A stretch of 64,000 nt of DNA from Turritopsis dohrnii. Taxonomy: Eukaryota; Cnidaria; Hydrozoa; Anthoathecata; Oceaniidae. Location: positions 186,001 to 250,000 of the forward strand of contig BQMF02000197.1 of NCBI GenBank assembly GCA_027922465.2. Reading direction: 5' to 3'. How positions within the stretch are numbered: position 1 is the first letter of the stretch; every line of letters begins with the position of its first letter. Shown here in pieces: positions 46,501 through 58,221 of this stretch. Both the position numbers and the translations under genes were made by a program. Below the pieces are notes generated by a model that saw nothing but the letters and a program-made list of their open reading frames with translations, had not been told where the DNA came from and ran no database searches.

Positions 46501-49500
46501 GAGTTAGCTTTATATGTATCTATATATGTTGATTTTAGTCTATATGAATGTATTTTGCATGATGATCAAAATTTATATGTTCTTGGAAAAATGTTGAGTT
46601 TATGGGTTATGAGCATACTCATTAAGATATCTGAAAGGATCCATAGTCGTTTATATTATTTTGTATCAACAAACATGTCATTCAGTTTATTGTTTCAGAT
46701 TGTGTGAATTTTTCAAAATTGATTCAAAATCAGTCAACTTTCAGGAATGCTATTATAGTATTTCATTTGTCAAATTTTCATTTTTCAACTGATTTTGCAG
46801 AAATCTTTCTGCCCATAAGGGCATCTTGTTTTTCTTACTGTCCAAACCTAGCGGTTTTTTGAAATTTCATGCGTGCACTTACATGAAACCAAAGCACCGT
46901 GCATGGCATGTCAGCGATATATTTACAAAAGTTTCTTTGATCAATATTAAATGTATTTTAAGACATAAAACATATTTTAAGTTAAAAAAGAAAATTTGTA
47001 GAAGAAACTAATAACTATCTTGGACTGTGATCATCGTTTCTTACTAAAAAGAAATTCTCAACGTTTTGTAAACAAAAGAGTCAAAAAAGCTTTATAATAC
47101 AATAACGAAACACATGTGCTTCCGTGGCGCAGTTGGCTAGTGGATTTGTCTGATAACTGAAAGGTCGGTGGTTCGAGCCCACCTAGGTCGTTCAACATTT
47201 TCTGTCGAATTTTATAAATTTCATAACATATTTCATTTTTCATGCTTCAAAAGATTTTGCAGAAATCTTTCTGCCCGTAAGGGCATCTTGTTTTTCTTAC
47301 TGTCCAAACCTAGCGGTTTTTTGAAAATTCATGCGTGCGTTTACATGAAACCAAAACGTCGTGCAACGCATGTCACCCAGCGAAGAAACCCTTTTAGATT
47401 TACAAGTTTCTTTGGTCAATATTAAATGGATTTTTAAGAGCATATACATATTTTAAGATGAAAACAAAATCTATAGAAGAAACTTCGAATTATTTTGAAC
47501 TGTGATCATTCTTTTCTAAAGAAGATTTCAACATTTTGTAAACAGAAGAGTGAAAAAGTTATACATTTGTTGTTTGTTTTTAGTGAAAACACAAAACATC
47601 TTCGTTTGTTTCATGTATGGGCTGTTATTCTTTTTAAGCTGTGGATACTGAAGCTCAGCTTAGAGTCCTCCTGATACTGATGTTTTACTGATGTTTTAAT
47701 GTAATGTTTTAATGTTTGATGATAATTTTTTAATGTTTTAATGTTTGATTTGTTTTTAAGTTATATATATTGTCAATGTCCTTTATTACAAATGGCTTTC
47801 CTAAATATAGTAGCGAATTCAAACATCTTCCAATTGCCTGCAAACTCAATACACAGCAAATCATGTAACAACCCAAAATTTTCCTTTCAGTTACATAAAT
47901 ATGTGTGTGTGTGTGTGTGGTGACTTAGAAGTTTAGAGCATGCATAGGTTTATTTTTTGTTTGGTTTTTGTGTTTGTGTTGGGAAATTAATATTGGGAAT
48001 TACGTTTGTAATTAAGGAGATTGACAGTACATATCAAATGTTTAAAGTTTATGATTTACGTACGTAGTCACTGTGTGTGAGATCTGAAAATATCAATATA
48101 AACATAAGCTGATTTTGTACTCCCAAAAGAAGGGATGTTTTATGTCATTCAGATGCAATTAAGTTTATCGGTGGTGTATACGTATATGCAATGAAGTTTC
48201 GCGTAGTGTCAATTACAGTTTTGCAATGCCTTTGGGTGCATATGAATGTAATCAGAAATGTAATGTTATGTAAAAATCATTCAACCTTTCTTAAATTTCC
48301 TAAAGATTTTTTTTAAACTGATCATGAATTTCAACTTAGATGAAGAATATAAGTGCATGCCATATTGTTAATCAAACTAAAACAGAAATTTCTGGTATGA
48401 GTTAACTATATTATGTATGTTGATTTTAGTCGATATAAATGTATTTTGCATGACCAAAATTTATATGTTCTTTGAAAAATGTTTTGAGTTTATGAGTTAT
48501 GATCATATTCATTAAGATATCTGATAGGATCCATGTATCTTTTATATTATTTTCTATCAACAAACATGTTGTTTAGTTTATTGGCAGTTATACATTATAA
48601 TAAAGTTTCTCATTGTGTCAATTATGCCTTCAAAATGTCCTGAGAAGCATGTAATTAGGAATGTAATATATTGTAGAAATTATTCAACCATTCAATGATT
48701 CAAAATCATTCAAGTTTCAAGAATGCTATTATAGTATTTCATTTTTCATATTTTCATTTTTTAACTGATTTTGCAGAAATCTTTCTGCCCGTAAGGGCAT
48801 CTTGTTCTTTTTGTCAACCCGAGTACCGTGAATAAAGCTTAAAGTGATAGATTTCGCGTTTGTTGTATGACAATATACGACAATGGCTTTGTGATATAAT
48901 TTATAAATTACACTCATTATACAACATTTGTTAATTATTCATAAATTATCCATCATGTTAGCCCTCGTTTTATTATTACGTAATTCATCAATCCGCGAGT
49001 TATAGTAAGTATTTGTTAACGAAAACAGTCGAAAACAGTCAAAAGTATATCGACAAGGAAAGAAACCCTGGGAATACGTTTGTGCTATGTGACGTTATGT
49101 TATGCTCACTTGCCACAAAGGAATTTCTTTATATTTAAGATCACTGGCCGATATCGACAGCCATATCTTGCTAGGTTCATGTAAGTCTGGCAGCTCACCT
49201 CTGGCTGCGTTCTATTTATGCTCCACTGAGATTTTGTTTATCTATCAATTTGAGGTATAGTCTCACAGGCGTACGAAATAACAAGACGTAAGCCAAACTT
49301 TTTGATGCTCTCAGTTTGGCTGATAAAACTACATGTAAACAAAGTGATCGAAAGTACTGATAGAATCGTATGTGTTGCAAGTTATACAGCATTGAAAAAT
49401 ATTAGAATTACGGGTATTTTAAAGGAATGTCTTTGACAAAGTGTTTGATCTGAATCATGAACCTGTGTTAAATTTCCTACTTGATATGTAACCATAAAAA

Positions 49501-51410
49501 ATTTAACAATTACATTCAGAACAAATTACCACAGTGTATTCGCTGAAATCATTCTTCATAAAAAAATAATCATGTATTTTCTTGATTATCTTTATAAACG
49601 TTTGTTTTTCGAAAGAGTTAATATCATCATGTGGAAAGATTTGCCAAACTTGCAAACTACTTTTTCATATGCTAAGCGCATAATGACAATTTTAGAGCTG
49701 TGCCAATAAAGAATGCGTATAATCTTATTTAAATTCCTAGCGGTGCCGTAGTATAGTGGTTATGACTCTCGTAATTCACGGTTCATTTCCCCTTGGCCGC
49801 ATTTCACCATGCACGAGTGATTGGGTGGAACCATGCCATGTGAGCGAAATTGGGTAGATAATATATCGGAGGTTATCCAGGAGAGCACAGGTCCTTCATT
49901 GGGTTCGTCTCACTCGTGAGACTGTCAAATACTTCGGAGCCTCCAACCTAAGCCGTGGCCCCTCCTGGAAAACAGATGCAATAGCAACTGGGTGTGGCCA
50001 GCCACGTTAAACAATACCTAATAATAAAACACTTGTTCAATCCAGTGGAGTGACTGGAGTGAAAGAGTTCAATAGTTACTGCTGACTGAATTAAAAATGC
50101 TAAGACTGTGCTGTCTAGGGAACGTTGTTTTCGATCTGAACTGAATGTTTCACCTAGACCACAAAAGTGAAATTTCCGCTGCATTGATTCAGTATTTCAT
50201 GAAGTGCTTATGAGCGTCAATTTATTGCAACTATGAACTGATTACCTTATACCTTGTATTTGTTATTGTCACAGAACAAATCCCTATTTAGGTGAAGCTT
50301 TTACTTATAAAAACGAAAAAAGAATATTTCGAGGCTAAAATCCTTCATAAGAATTGAGCCTCAGAGAAATTGTTAAAAATGTTTTGCTTCCGTATAATAT
50401 CATTTTGAGGGCTATGGACAAAAAATAGAGAATGGAACATTGACTTATGGACTACCAAAACATTTCCATCCCACTTAGGGAATGGGTTAATCGACTTTAA
50501 GACACCCGTGGTAAAGTGAAGTTTCTATTCCGAGGAGAAAGAAAACCTGGTCCAAATTTTGATCAGATTTTGTAGGATTTTCATAAAAACGATTTGTAAA
50601 AGAATTTGTAAAACAATTTGCACAAATTTGCACAAAGGAAAATTTGAAAGGTGCAGATTTGACCAAAATTGGACAAAGCTCAATTTTCAACTATTGTTGT
50701 GAGCAGTGCAGTTGTTAGAGGCGTCTTCAGTTTCAATAAAAAACTACCTCCTTTTTGCGTGGCACAAACAAATTGACGATTCACAAATGATGGCTTCTCA
50801 CACTTCAGTGGCTAGTAATGATGCTTGCGATGGTTATCTCCTATCACTGTGTTACCGCGCGCGGTGACACCACAAGGTTTCACTCTTGTGCAAGACCCAC
50901 CTAAAATTTTGTTGAAACCTCGTACGGATGCACTGCTGTGTTGTACAGCCTCGTGTTGATGTTCTTTATTGTTTTTATTAACGTCGTCAGTACCGTTAAT
51001 GATCGATTAAAATAAAACCTCTCGAATAAGTCCTTACCCCTAAAATCGGGGGTCCTTTATATTAACACTCAAGCTTCAAATGATAAGCTAGCCTATACCT
51101 CCTACAAATGATTGTATCGTTCGACCTACTTTATTTTCAGCTCAACATGAACGCTCAAGGGAAATTATTAGCTGCTGCTATAGCCGACGTCATTTATCAC
51201 CTTGACGTTCATGTCGAAAAGGAGATTGCCGAAACGACGTGTCTTTGTTTGCGAAAGAAAATAACAAGGAAAAGAATTAACAAGATTTGCAAGATTCGAA
51301 ACAAATTGAAAACAATTCATTCGACAATAGTGACTGGAGTACACGCAACAGAAAGGAATGATGGCTACAATAAGGCTAAAAGACAATCATTGAGTTCATA
51401 CTTTGTTTGA
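40594..51410 (+). CDS. Likely two-exon small coiled-coil/basic protein
   Basis: Exon 1, 40594-40701, starts ATG and encodes a leucine-rich helix (LLQELKNVKKSLLRALAEKY) up to a GAG|GTGAAC donor, phase 0. Exon 2, 51141-51410, follows a strong TTATTTTCAG acceptor, also phase 0, and encodes 89 residues: a helical start, a basic block (LRKKITRKRINKICKIRNKL) and the end QSLSSYFV. Joined length 125 residues. The 10.4-kb intron holds the repeat array. The pairing is inferred from phase and splice sites only. No family recognised. Confidence 0.45.
40737..40925 (+). repeat. Three tandem copies of a ~60-bp unit
   Basis: Units begin near 40738, 40795 and 40859 and each contains GATTTCTGCG(T/A)AAGCAAGAAA, then CTATTACAACCGGCTTTCG and a T/C-rich tail. 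The same block recurs singly near 41963, 42661, 42941 and 45156. Confidence 0.85.
41837..41907 (+). repeat. tRNA-Asn-derived SINE-like head 1
   Basis: A-box-like TGGCACAGTTGG and B-box GGTTCGACCCC, anticodon loop CTGTTAA (GTT, Asn). The acceptor stem ends no longer pair, so it is not a working tRNA gene. Confidence 0.65.
42065..42135 (+). repeat. tRNA-Asn-derived SINE-like head 2
   Basis: TGGCGCAGTTGG and GGTTCGAACCC are intact pol III boxes, the anticodon loop CTGTTAA gives GTT (Asn), and the anticodon stem is intact. The acceptor stem pairs poorly. It is the best preserved of the five. Confidence 0.7.
42202..42239 (+). repeat. Two-hairpin module (one of six copies)
   Basis: TTTTGCAGAAATC followed by TTTCTGCCCGTAAGGGCATC. 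GCAGA pairs with TCTGC, then GCCC pairs with GGGC around GTAA. Other copies: 42900-42937, 45117-45154, 46793-46830, 47255-47292, 48769-48806. The sequence is much better conserved than the flanks, and most copies are followed by TTGTT and then T-rich sequence or GATTTCTGCGAAAGC. It could be a conserved central or tail domain of a SINE family. No known RNA family is claimed. Confidence 0.7.
42534..42604 (+). repeat. tRNA-Asn-derived SINE-like head 3
   Basis: Close copy of head 1, with anticodon loop CTATTAA (ATT). Confidence 0.6.
42774..42835 (+). repeat. tRNA-Asn-derived SINE-like head 4
   Basis: Close copy of head 2, with anticodon loop CTGGTAA (GGT) and one more change in the stem. Confidence 0.6.
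44092..44765. mobile_element. ~650-bp insertion between TA repeats in array copy 1
   Basis: Copies 2 and 3 of the array lack this stretch: they pass directly from the GTTAATCAAAC block to the GATTTTAGTC block. It begins and ends at (TA)n tracts, is non-coding, and contains a hammerhead-like motif on the minus strand. It may be a fragment of a Penelope-like element or a retrozyme-type insert. Confidence 0.5.
44165..44222 (-). ncRNA. Hammerhead-ribozyme-like motif
   Basis: On the minus strand CTGATGA (44204-44198) is followed by a 4-bp stem (GTCA/TGAC around CGTAAGA) and GAAA (44181-44178). Then comes ATAT, a short palindrome able to act as a dimeric stem III, with a UA before GTT as a possible cleavage site. 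Stem I can form weakly (GTT/AAC, then ACAAG/CTTTGT). This is the pattern of hammerheads in Penelope-like elements, but stem III is minimal. Confidence 0.5.
47118..47190 (+). repeat. tRNA-Asn-derived SINE-like head 5
   Basis: TGGCGCAGTTGG and GGTTCGAGCCC retained; loop CTGATAA (GAT). Confidence 0.6.
48807..49738. other. No gene seen
   Basis: Part of the long intron or an intergenic stretch; nothing supported. Confidence 0.4.
49739..50040 (+). repeat. Possible tRNA-derived SINE
   Basis: A tRNA-like start (GTAGTATAGTGGTTATGACT, close to an A box, then a degenerate B box GGTTCATTTCCCC) is followed by about 230 bp of GC-richer tail, ending with the short run AATAATAA. The source tRNA is uncertain (Asp/Glu-like). 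Confidence 0.4.
50046..51140. other. No gene seen
   Basis: Contains a small palindrome around GTTACCGCGCGCGGTGAC near 50860. Otherwise a spacer. Confidence 0.4.
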
Positions 51411-51845
51411 GGCGATCAACGCCTCAACTGGCTGTTTTGATTGTTTTTTAGTACAAGGGTTAATAACGTCATAAAGACAGCAAGTCAACAAGAGTTTGGG
51501 AAACAGTTTTCCAGCATGAAAAGATTTCACAGGTTCTGATGAAGATTTATTTCAAAGATTACAATAACCTAACAGAGATACATAAACGCTTTTTTTTACA
51601 TCAGTTATCAGTATTAATCACTGGCGCTGAAGACGCCAGCTTCAAATGATACTCTAAAGTTATGCTTAATGTGCTGATGCATTTGAGAAGTCCAGACTGC
51701 AATCCTTATAGTAGTGATGTATAAAAAAGCGTACAGTGCACTATATTTACATTCAACTGAGAAAACAAAAACACCAAATGTTCACTCTTTTTCCCCTCCA
51801 CTTGTCGTTGAAGTCGCGGCATTGACCAAAACAGAAGATGAAGCT
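51411..51845. other. No gene seen; intergenic gap
   Basis: A short gap between the convergent small gene and TMBIM6. Confidence 0.4.
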
Positions 51846-54800
51846 TTAATCCTTCTTCTTACGTTTGTTGCTTTCCTAAAGTAAACATGCTGCCGATGAT
51901 AACGCAACGAACGATGTCACAATTTAATGGAAAACAACCGATTGAAATCATTATGAAAAGACCTTTCCTTGAAGTTCTTTTTACACGTTGATGTGCTTAG
52001 TCATCATGTGTTGCCTCGTTTCTACGTCCTCTACCGCTTTACTAATTTCATAACTTTAATACTTAGTTATAGTTGATGACAATAATTTTAATAGGTGTTG
52101 AAGACAGACCTCCCCGGCCGGCACATTTGTTAAAAAATCTCTGCGAAGGAGTGCATTTATATAGAATTATACACACAACTTCATTAAAAGTGCTCTGCAT
52201 GGCAGTGACGATTTTGCCCATTGGGTCCGACTATTGCGCTCATATTCGGTCTAGAATCGGTGGAATTCCACAAAGTTTGCAAAATAACAGTTTTACCTTG
52301 TTTCCCAGGATGATCAAGATTCTTCGGAAAATATTGACGAAATCCAAAAACAAATCAACCGAGTGCCTAGATATTAACCAATGAGCTATCAGCCAAATCA
52401 AGAGCACAAGAACACGTTTGTCGTGGATTTCCTGGTTAAGATTACTATTTTGTTCAAAGTAAAATAATATAAACCACTCTTTTCTTACCATATGAAATCG
52501 TTGTCTCCGTTCCTTTGTTTTTCAATGATTAACTGTGTATCATACAGAATGAACGCACAAAACAGCAACAAACCACCATACAAGTGAATCTGAAATCAAA
52601 ACAGCTTCACACAATGAAATAACATTACAAAAAAGGCCCTGTTGTGAAAGAATGTCTCATCTGCATGCAGGTATTAAAAGATGGTTATTCATCACAAATA
52701 ACAACCCTATCCCTACTCAAACTTCTCCTTTACACAAAAATGAAAGAACTAATTAAAATTACCTGAAACAACAATTGCGAGCGGGTGAAAATAAACAGCA
52801 AGCTGCTCAATGAGAGCACCATTAATGATGACATCAAGGTACCTGTTACATTAAAAGATATCCTTTGACTCAAGGTATAATTCTGACATCTATTTGACAT
52901 AATGTGTAATAAATCCAGTTTAAAAAGTGCATGATGGGCATTGAAAAAACTCTCACCTCCCATGTAAAGGAATTTTCGGTCCTCAGCCCATAAAGATGCC
53001 AGTGAGAAACACACAAAAATCAGACATGTTGCAAAGAATGCTGTTGCAACAATCCTATGAACAAAAACAGTTCTCTGGTCAAAATCAATAATAAGTTAAC
53101 CAAAAAGGGGAAACAAATTGACTTTAAGGAATCTATATATAAAATATTACGTAGGATCAATTCGGATCACTGATTCCAACAATGGTCCCAATGATAGACC
53201 TATAATGAATCAAAATTTTGAAACAATCAAATCTATTATAAGTCTTTTAAGAATCCATATTTTTATATCTATGAAAAATGAAAACACTCAACCTGTAAAA
53301 AATGCCATTCCAGTGAGATATCCTACAAATAGAGGAGAGAAATAATAATAAAAGTGTCATTGCCATGATTGTAAATGCAGCAATGTTTCATTGACAGCAC
53401 AGAAAAACATTGGAAAAATATCGAAAGTGAGATAATAGAAAGAAGAACAGGAGCTTCTGATCAATGGGAATACGATAGTAAAACAGAAAAGATTACACGT
53501 CCAGAGAAGTGGCATGATTCAAGCATCAGTAAACTAACAAGATGTTGAGGGATTCAATCAGGTCGTTAAATTTAAGAATATTATGCTTCCCAAATAGTGG
53601 GGCATGATGTGCATGAAATGGACTTAAGGACAAGGTGTGGAAAGTAGCTTTTTGCAATCAGCAGATATGCTTAGAATAGGTATTTCGACTCCACATTTGA
53701 CAATCAAATTTGAAATGTCAGTGAAAAATTGCATAATAGACAGTTGATATAGTTTTTTGTGAAAGGGAGTGTCACAGTTTCCTTAATGCTCAATAAACTT
53801 CCGAAGCGCAAAATAAGGATATTGGATATGTTGTGACCAAGACAGGTGCTCATCTAAAATGACACTAAGGTATTTTATATGTTGACTTGGATATAATTTC
53901 CTTACCACCAATTTTAATTAGGAACTTTGATACACTAGGTTCAAAGTCAAGAAAGTTATCGATTTTGTTTTGGTTGCAAAAATGGTTATTTTATTGGCAT
54001 TTAGACATTTACTGAGCATGTTTACATGTTTTAGTTGTTGGAATCAATAAGGTTTTCTATGATTTGTTGATTAAATTATGTCATTCTGAATGGAATTATT
54101 GTCATTTCTAAATCCATTGAATAATACATATTGTTGAGGCCTTCGTTTAGTTTAAATGAGTGTTAACTTTCGTTCAGCCATGTTTGGTTTTTGGAGTTGG
54201 GATGACCTATGCACTTATATGCCTGTACTCATCAGCAGTCAAAAAAAGAATGTGATGAGAAAGTGAGGAGATACTCATATGATTGGTTTTCCTGGGGTAT
54301 TGTCACAAAAGCGATAACAAATTATATGAAAATATTTGCCAATTAAATACAAAGGATGTAAAATCAGCTTTGCTCTCAGATCTAAATTTACGCAGACATC
54401 TGGTTACATATCAAACATAATTGCTTACCTAGCCTTTTCATTTGATTCTTGGGTTCATTGGATGTAAATGTCAACGCCAAGATGAATCCAATGGAGCCAA
54501 ACAGGGTCAATAAACCACCACCCTAAAACCATTGATCTTAAGCTCATCATAACAATCTGTGCACCAGTTAAATAGAGGTAGAAGCAGACCACCTCAAATG
54601 AAAAATGATGACTTTGAAATATATTTTTCATTGAATAATTTTCATATAATTCCTTTTTTATTCTAACAAATACCATAAACAATCTCATTTAAATTAAGTT
54701 AAGAAATTTATTTAAGTCAAACGGAAAAGATTTTAACCAAAACAATGTTTCTCAATGTTTTTCACAGTGAAAAACATCATAAAGGAGACATGTTTATATC

Positions 54801-55488
54801 CAAACATCATCACATATTTTACCATTTTTTTGTAAGTGTTGAAAGAGCTTGTTTTTAGAATCCTGCTGATGACTTACCTACTCTTTCGTGTGATTTAATG
54901 GTGAAAATGAACAGGGAAAAATGACACTTTGTAGGCAAAATAGGTATTACATAATAAAAGGTCAGTGTGGCACGCAAATATTTCGTTCAAATCATCTTCT
55001 TGGTGCCAGAGAGGACCGATCCTCTCTGCTCTGGCCAAGACATTGATTCAAAAGCTTTTCCACATGGGGATGTCAGAAAATTAATCGGATTTTGTTATTT
55101 TAGTGTATAACAAAGTAGATAAATTAGATAAGTTAGATCATCGTTTTCTCTTCTCACCTTCAAAATCGATGTAAACAAATGAACTGCAGCACCAACAGTT
55201 GCAGATAACATTGAAACTGCCAAGCAGGAATAAACATTTTTTAAATGCTTCTTAGTCTGTGAATTTCTAAAAAAAACAAGAAGGTTTCTAGGATAGATAA
55301 AAGACAAATTATATATATTCACCATAAAGAAAAAGGAAAAGAAATGCTGTATATAAGTCAATCTTCCTCCGTATAATCAATCCACGCACGGCTAAAAGCA
55401 AAATTTTTTCGAAATAAAATCCTTACAATTTCGAGAAATCTGTCAGAGCTTTCAATGATATTGGTCTTTCACCAAAAAGTGCATCCAT
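51846..55488 (-). CDS. TMBIM6: TMBIM6 / Bax inhibitor-1, ER membrane protein
   Basis: Ten exons on the minus strand, every join in phase: 55488-55427, 55266-55158, 54522-54429, 53322-53293, 53199-53151, 53054-52957, 52842-52763, 52589-52489, 52366-52297, 51875-51846; 240 residues, the family's usual length. Seven hydrophobic segments. Diagnostic stretches: [60 protein letters not shown], and [14 protein letters not shown]. The last exon adds a basic tail ending KKKD, which can act as a dilysine ER signal. Family role: ER-resident leak channel and regulator that limits ER Ca2+ load, unfolded-protein signalling and cell death. No disrupting change seen. Confidence 0.95.
52113..52227. mobile_element. 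Palindromic ~120-bp MITE, copy 2 (last intron of TMBIM6)
   Basis: Contains CTCTGCGAAGGAGTGCATTT and GTGCTCTGCATGGCAGTGAC as inverted halves, with GCCGGCACATTTG and TTTTGCCCATTGGG ends. Confidence 0.7.
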
Positions 55489-57334
55489 GATTTTAAAACA
55501 CCAACGAATCTATCTTATAGGAAGTATTACAAATTTTAATTCCGTCTTTCGTTTCTATTCTAGAGTTCAACGCCTGCAAAAAAATATCGCTTACCTAATC
55601 TTTATTGTGATTGTTTGCACGAAACTGCAACCCGATATATAAAAAATTAATCATTCGGGTTACACTAGAAATTAGGGCATTCTCTAAATTTGGGAAACGT
55701 TTCAAAGCTGTTATAAAGAATGATTATACCAAAATTGCTTTTCTATTAAACAAAATGTTTATTGTATTTAATGAAATTTCATTTTTCCAAAAGTTGTGTC
55801 ACATACAAGAAAATCCGAATGTCAACAGATTTAGAAAACTTTCCGATAATTTGAATCGTGCCGTTCCATGATTGGGTGTTTATGTGTACGCAGCTGGTTG
55901 GGCGAGTAAGAGGACTTGCTTAGCGCCCAGGAAAGATGGGCGCTAAAAAGGTTTGCGAGGGAGAGTAGCAAAGGCAAGGGTGGCTTTTTAGTCGCATACC
56001 AAAATATAAAACACTTAAATTTTAACTTACATTTTAACTTATATGAAACTTAAATTTTAAGTTGGCAAGATAAAAAGGTTCCCATAATGAAGCTCCCCGC
56101 GTTTGTGTAGTAGGCTTATTAAAACTTAAATTACTGGATCCCCAGAACATAAAAAACTGATAAAAACAATTGTACAACTTGCGTTATTTTGACCAGTTTT
56201 TCATGCTCCTTATGCGGGTTAGCGAGAAAGAACCATTAAAGATACTGAACTTTATGAAGAGCTGAACGTTGCACTATGTCAGCTCTGAAATGAAATAATT
56301 GGGAAATGGTCTGGGAACGAGCAGCTGTTTCTTATTAAAATACCGATCAAACGAAGATGGCGCTGTAGCATTGAATGTCACGATCCCAAAAGTCCCTCAA
56401 ATTTTGCCCAACCTTTGATGGCCAATAATTGTGAAACCACCATATTTGGATACATGTACCTTCAAAAAAAACATTTAGTTTGGGCTCTGTCGAGTCAAAT
56501 TTCCATTTACCAAATTGTAAATTGTCTAATTGCAGTTTGACCAAGCATCTGTATTCTTTGATTGTTGTATGTGTTGTCAGCACATTCGATGAACGTTCTC
56601 CTGGCGAAAACCACGTCAACAGTCAAGCTATATTAGCAAGTAATTTTTACTTTATATAAGTAATATACAGGTTTAAAAGCTTTTTTCACACACGCTTAAC
56701 TATACTCTCAAACTTATACCTTTCCTCTATACAGACTGGTGTCTGTATAAATTTCTTCATAGACCCAATTTTTTGAAGGAAAAGATTCGTAAACTCGACG
56801 AGCCTGTTACACGAAAAAAGTCAATTATTTGTGAGAATTTTTTTAAAACTTTCTACTAAAACTGTACTTCAGAGATCTAAAGCCTTTTCTTATATCAAAA
56901 GAACATCATTACTTTGCACGCTTATTTCAAGTGTTAATGTGAAGTTTCTAATGACTTTGTAGGGAAAAATTCAGGAACAACTGCACTAAGTTGTATACAA
57001 TTCCCTACAAAGCTATAGAAAAATAGTGTCGTGTAAACGAAACATGATTTTTCCGAATCCCGCTAATTGTATGGCACCCCTCACAGCAACGTGTCTATTC
57101 AAGCAAACACGAAGAAAACCTTTGTACAGTAGGATTTGCAGCGCAACTATATCGAGGAAAAGCCGAAAGAAATCAAGGGATTAGCACAAGAGATGAAAAA
57201 AGCATTTCAACCGAAACACACTCAACCAACATGTGCAACAATTGTTTGGAAAAACACTGTTTCAAGGAACGCCACTTTTGAAAATAATCTCAACTAAGTC
57301 AGTGAACTGAACACACAGAGAATAGAAAGGGAGA
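55489..57334. other. No gene seen
   Basis: 5' flank of TMBIM6 and AT-rich spacer; short frames without support. 55911-55950 contains a small GCGCC direct or inverted repeat. Confidence 0.4.
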
Positions 57335-57454
57335 CCTAAGTTAGACAATGCAATGTGGACCAGGCCTAAGTTAGACAATGCAATGTGGACCGGGCCTAAG
57401 TTAGACAGTGCAATGTGGACCAGGCCTAAGTTAGACAATGCAATGTGGACCGGG
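57335..57454 (+). repeat. 30-bp minisatellite, four copies
   Basis: Unit CCTAAGTTAGACAATGCAAT plus 10 bases, starting at 57335, 57365, 57395 and 57425. Only A/G changes (CAGG or CGGG at the end, AATG or AGTG inside) differ between units. Confidence 0.95.
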
Positions 57455-58075
57455 CCTGTTTTAAATAAATTGAAAGAAACAATCTAAACACTAACATTCC
57501 CAAAGATATCAATCCCCATCCTCACCTGTGCACTTGTAAATCATGCAATAACCTTTTTAAACAGGTTCTTTCCCAATCGTATTCATTCTGCTTGGAATGT
57601 ATACTTCCACACCAGGGAAAGCAAATAGGGATACAGTTTGTCCAAAATGAAACACTAAATAGTATTGTGATATTTGTCCGACATGACCTTTTCACGTTCA
57701 TTGAAGTACTTTGAACACTTTTGGCCACAAGGAACCAACACAACACGCTGTTCTGTTTTTGTTAGTTTTTCACTTATTGTTGGAAAACCAAATCAAAATT
57801 AATTATGTAACCATCAATCTGCATATCTGTTTTCTTTATGATGCGTTTTGTGTACGCATGTAACAACATATCATGACACTTTGCACGCTTTTCATTTCAC
57901 TCTGAAATGACCTTTCTGAATGACCTATGTAATGCAACAGTGCATGTCCAAAAAATGAAATAACAAATGCGATTATGCCACTGAAAATAAAAAGGATTCT
58001 TGATTCTTAAACTGAAAATCAAAATCAAGTGACCTTTTACCCTTTTGTTCTACATGAGATTTCCGTAGAAACATT

Positions 58076-58176
58076 CATATGCTAAAGTAGAAACACTCAT
58101 GTGTTAAAGTCGAAACAAGCATGTGCTAAAGTGGAAACAGCCTTGTGCTAAAGAGGAACCAGACATGTGCTAAAGT
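58076..58176 (+). repeat. 22-bp minisatellite, about 4.6 copies
   Basis: Unit CATGTGCTAAAGTGGAAACA plus two bases, with changes in each copy. Confidence 0.9.
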
Positions 58177-58221
58177 GTTATATAGAGTCATACAGAATGT
58201 AGAAACCATGCCATGGGGGTT

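Larger units (their letters stand above)
41837..48806 (+). repeat. Complex tandem array of SINE-like and intergenic blocks
   Basis: Large blocks recur in order: a two-hairpin module, a 'TACTGTCCAAACCTAGCGG' block, an AT-rich 250-bp block, and then a longer block with AAGAAGGGATGTTTTATGTC and GTTAATCAAACTAAAAC. The long block is present about three times (roughly 43.3-45.1, 45.5-46.8 and 47.6-48.8 kb), with partial copies at 40.9-41.2 and 42.2-42.5 kb. Copies differ by small indels and base changes, so the array is not recent. No ORF spans the copies. Confidence 0.8.

Noticed and set aside
51141..51410. C-terminal PCNA-binding (PIP) box in QSLSSYFV
   Set aside because: The required Q-x-x-hydrophobic spacing is not met; R stands at the Q position.
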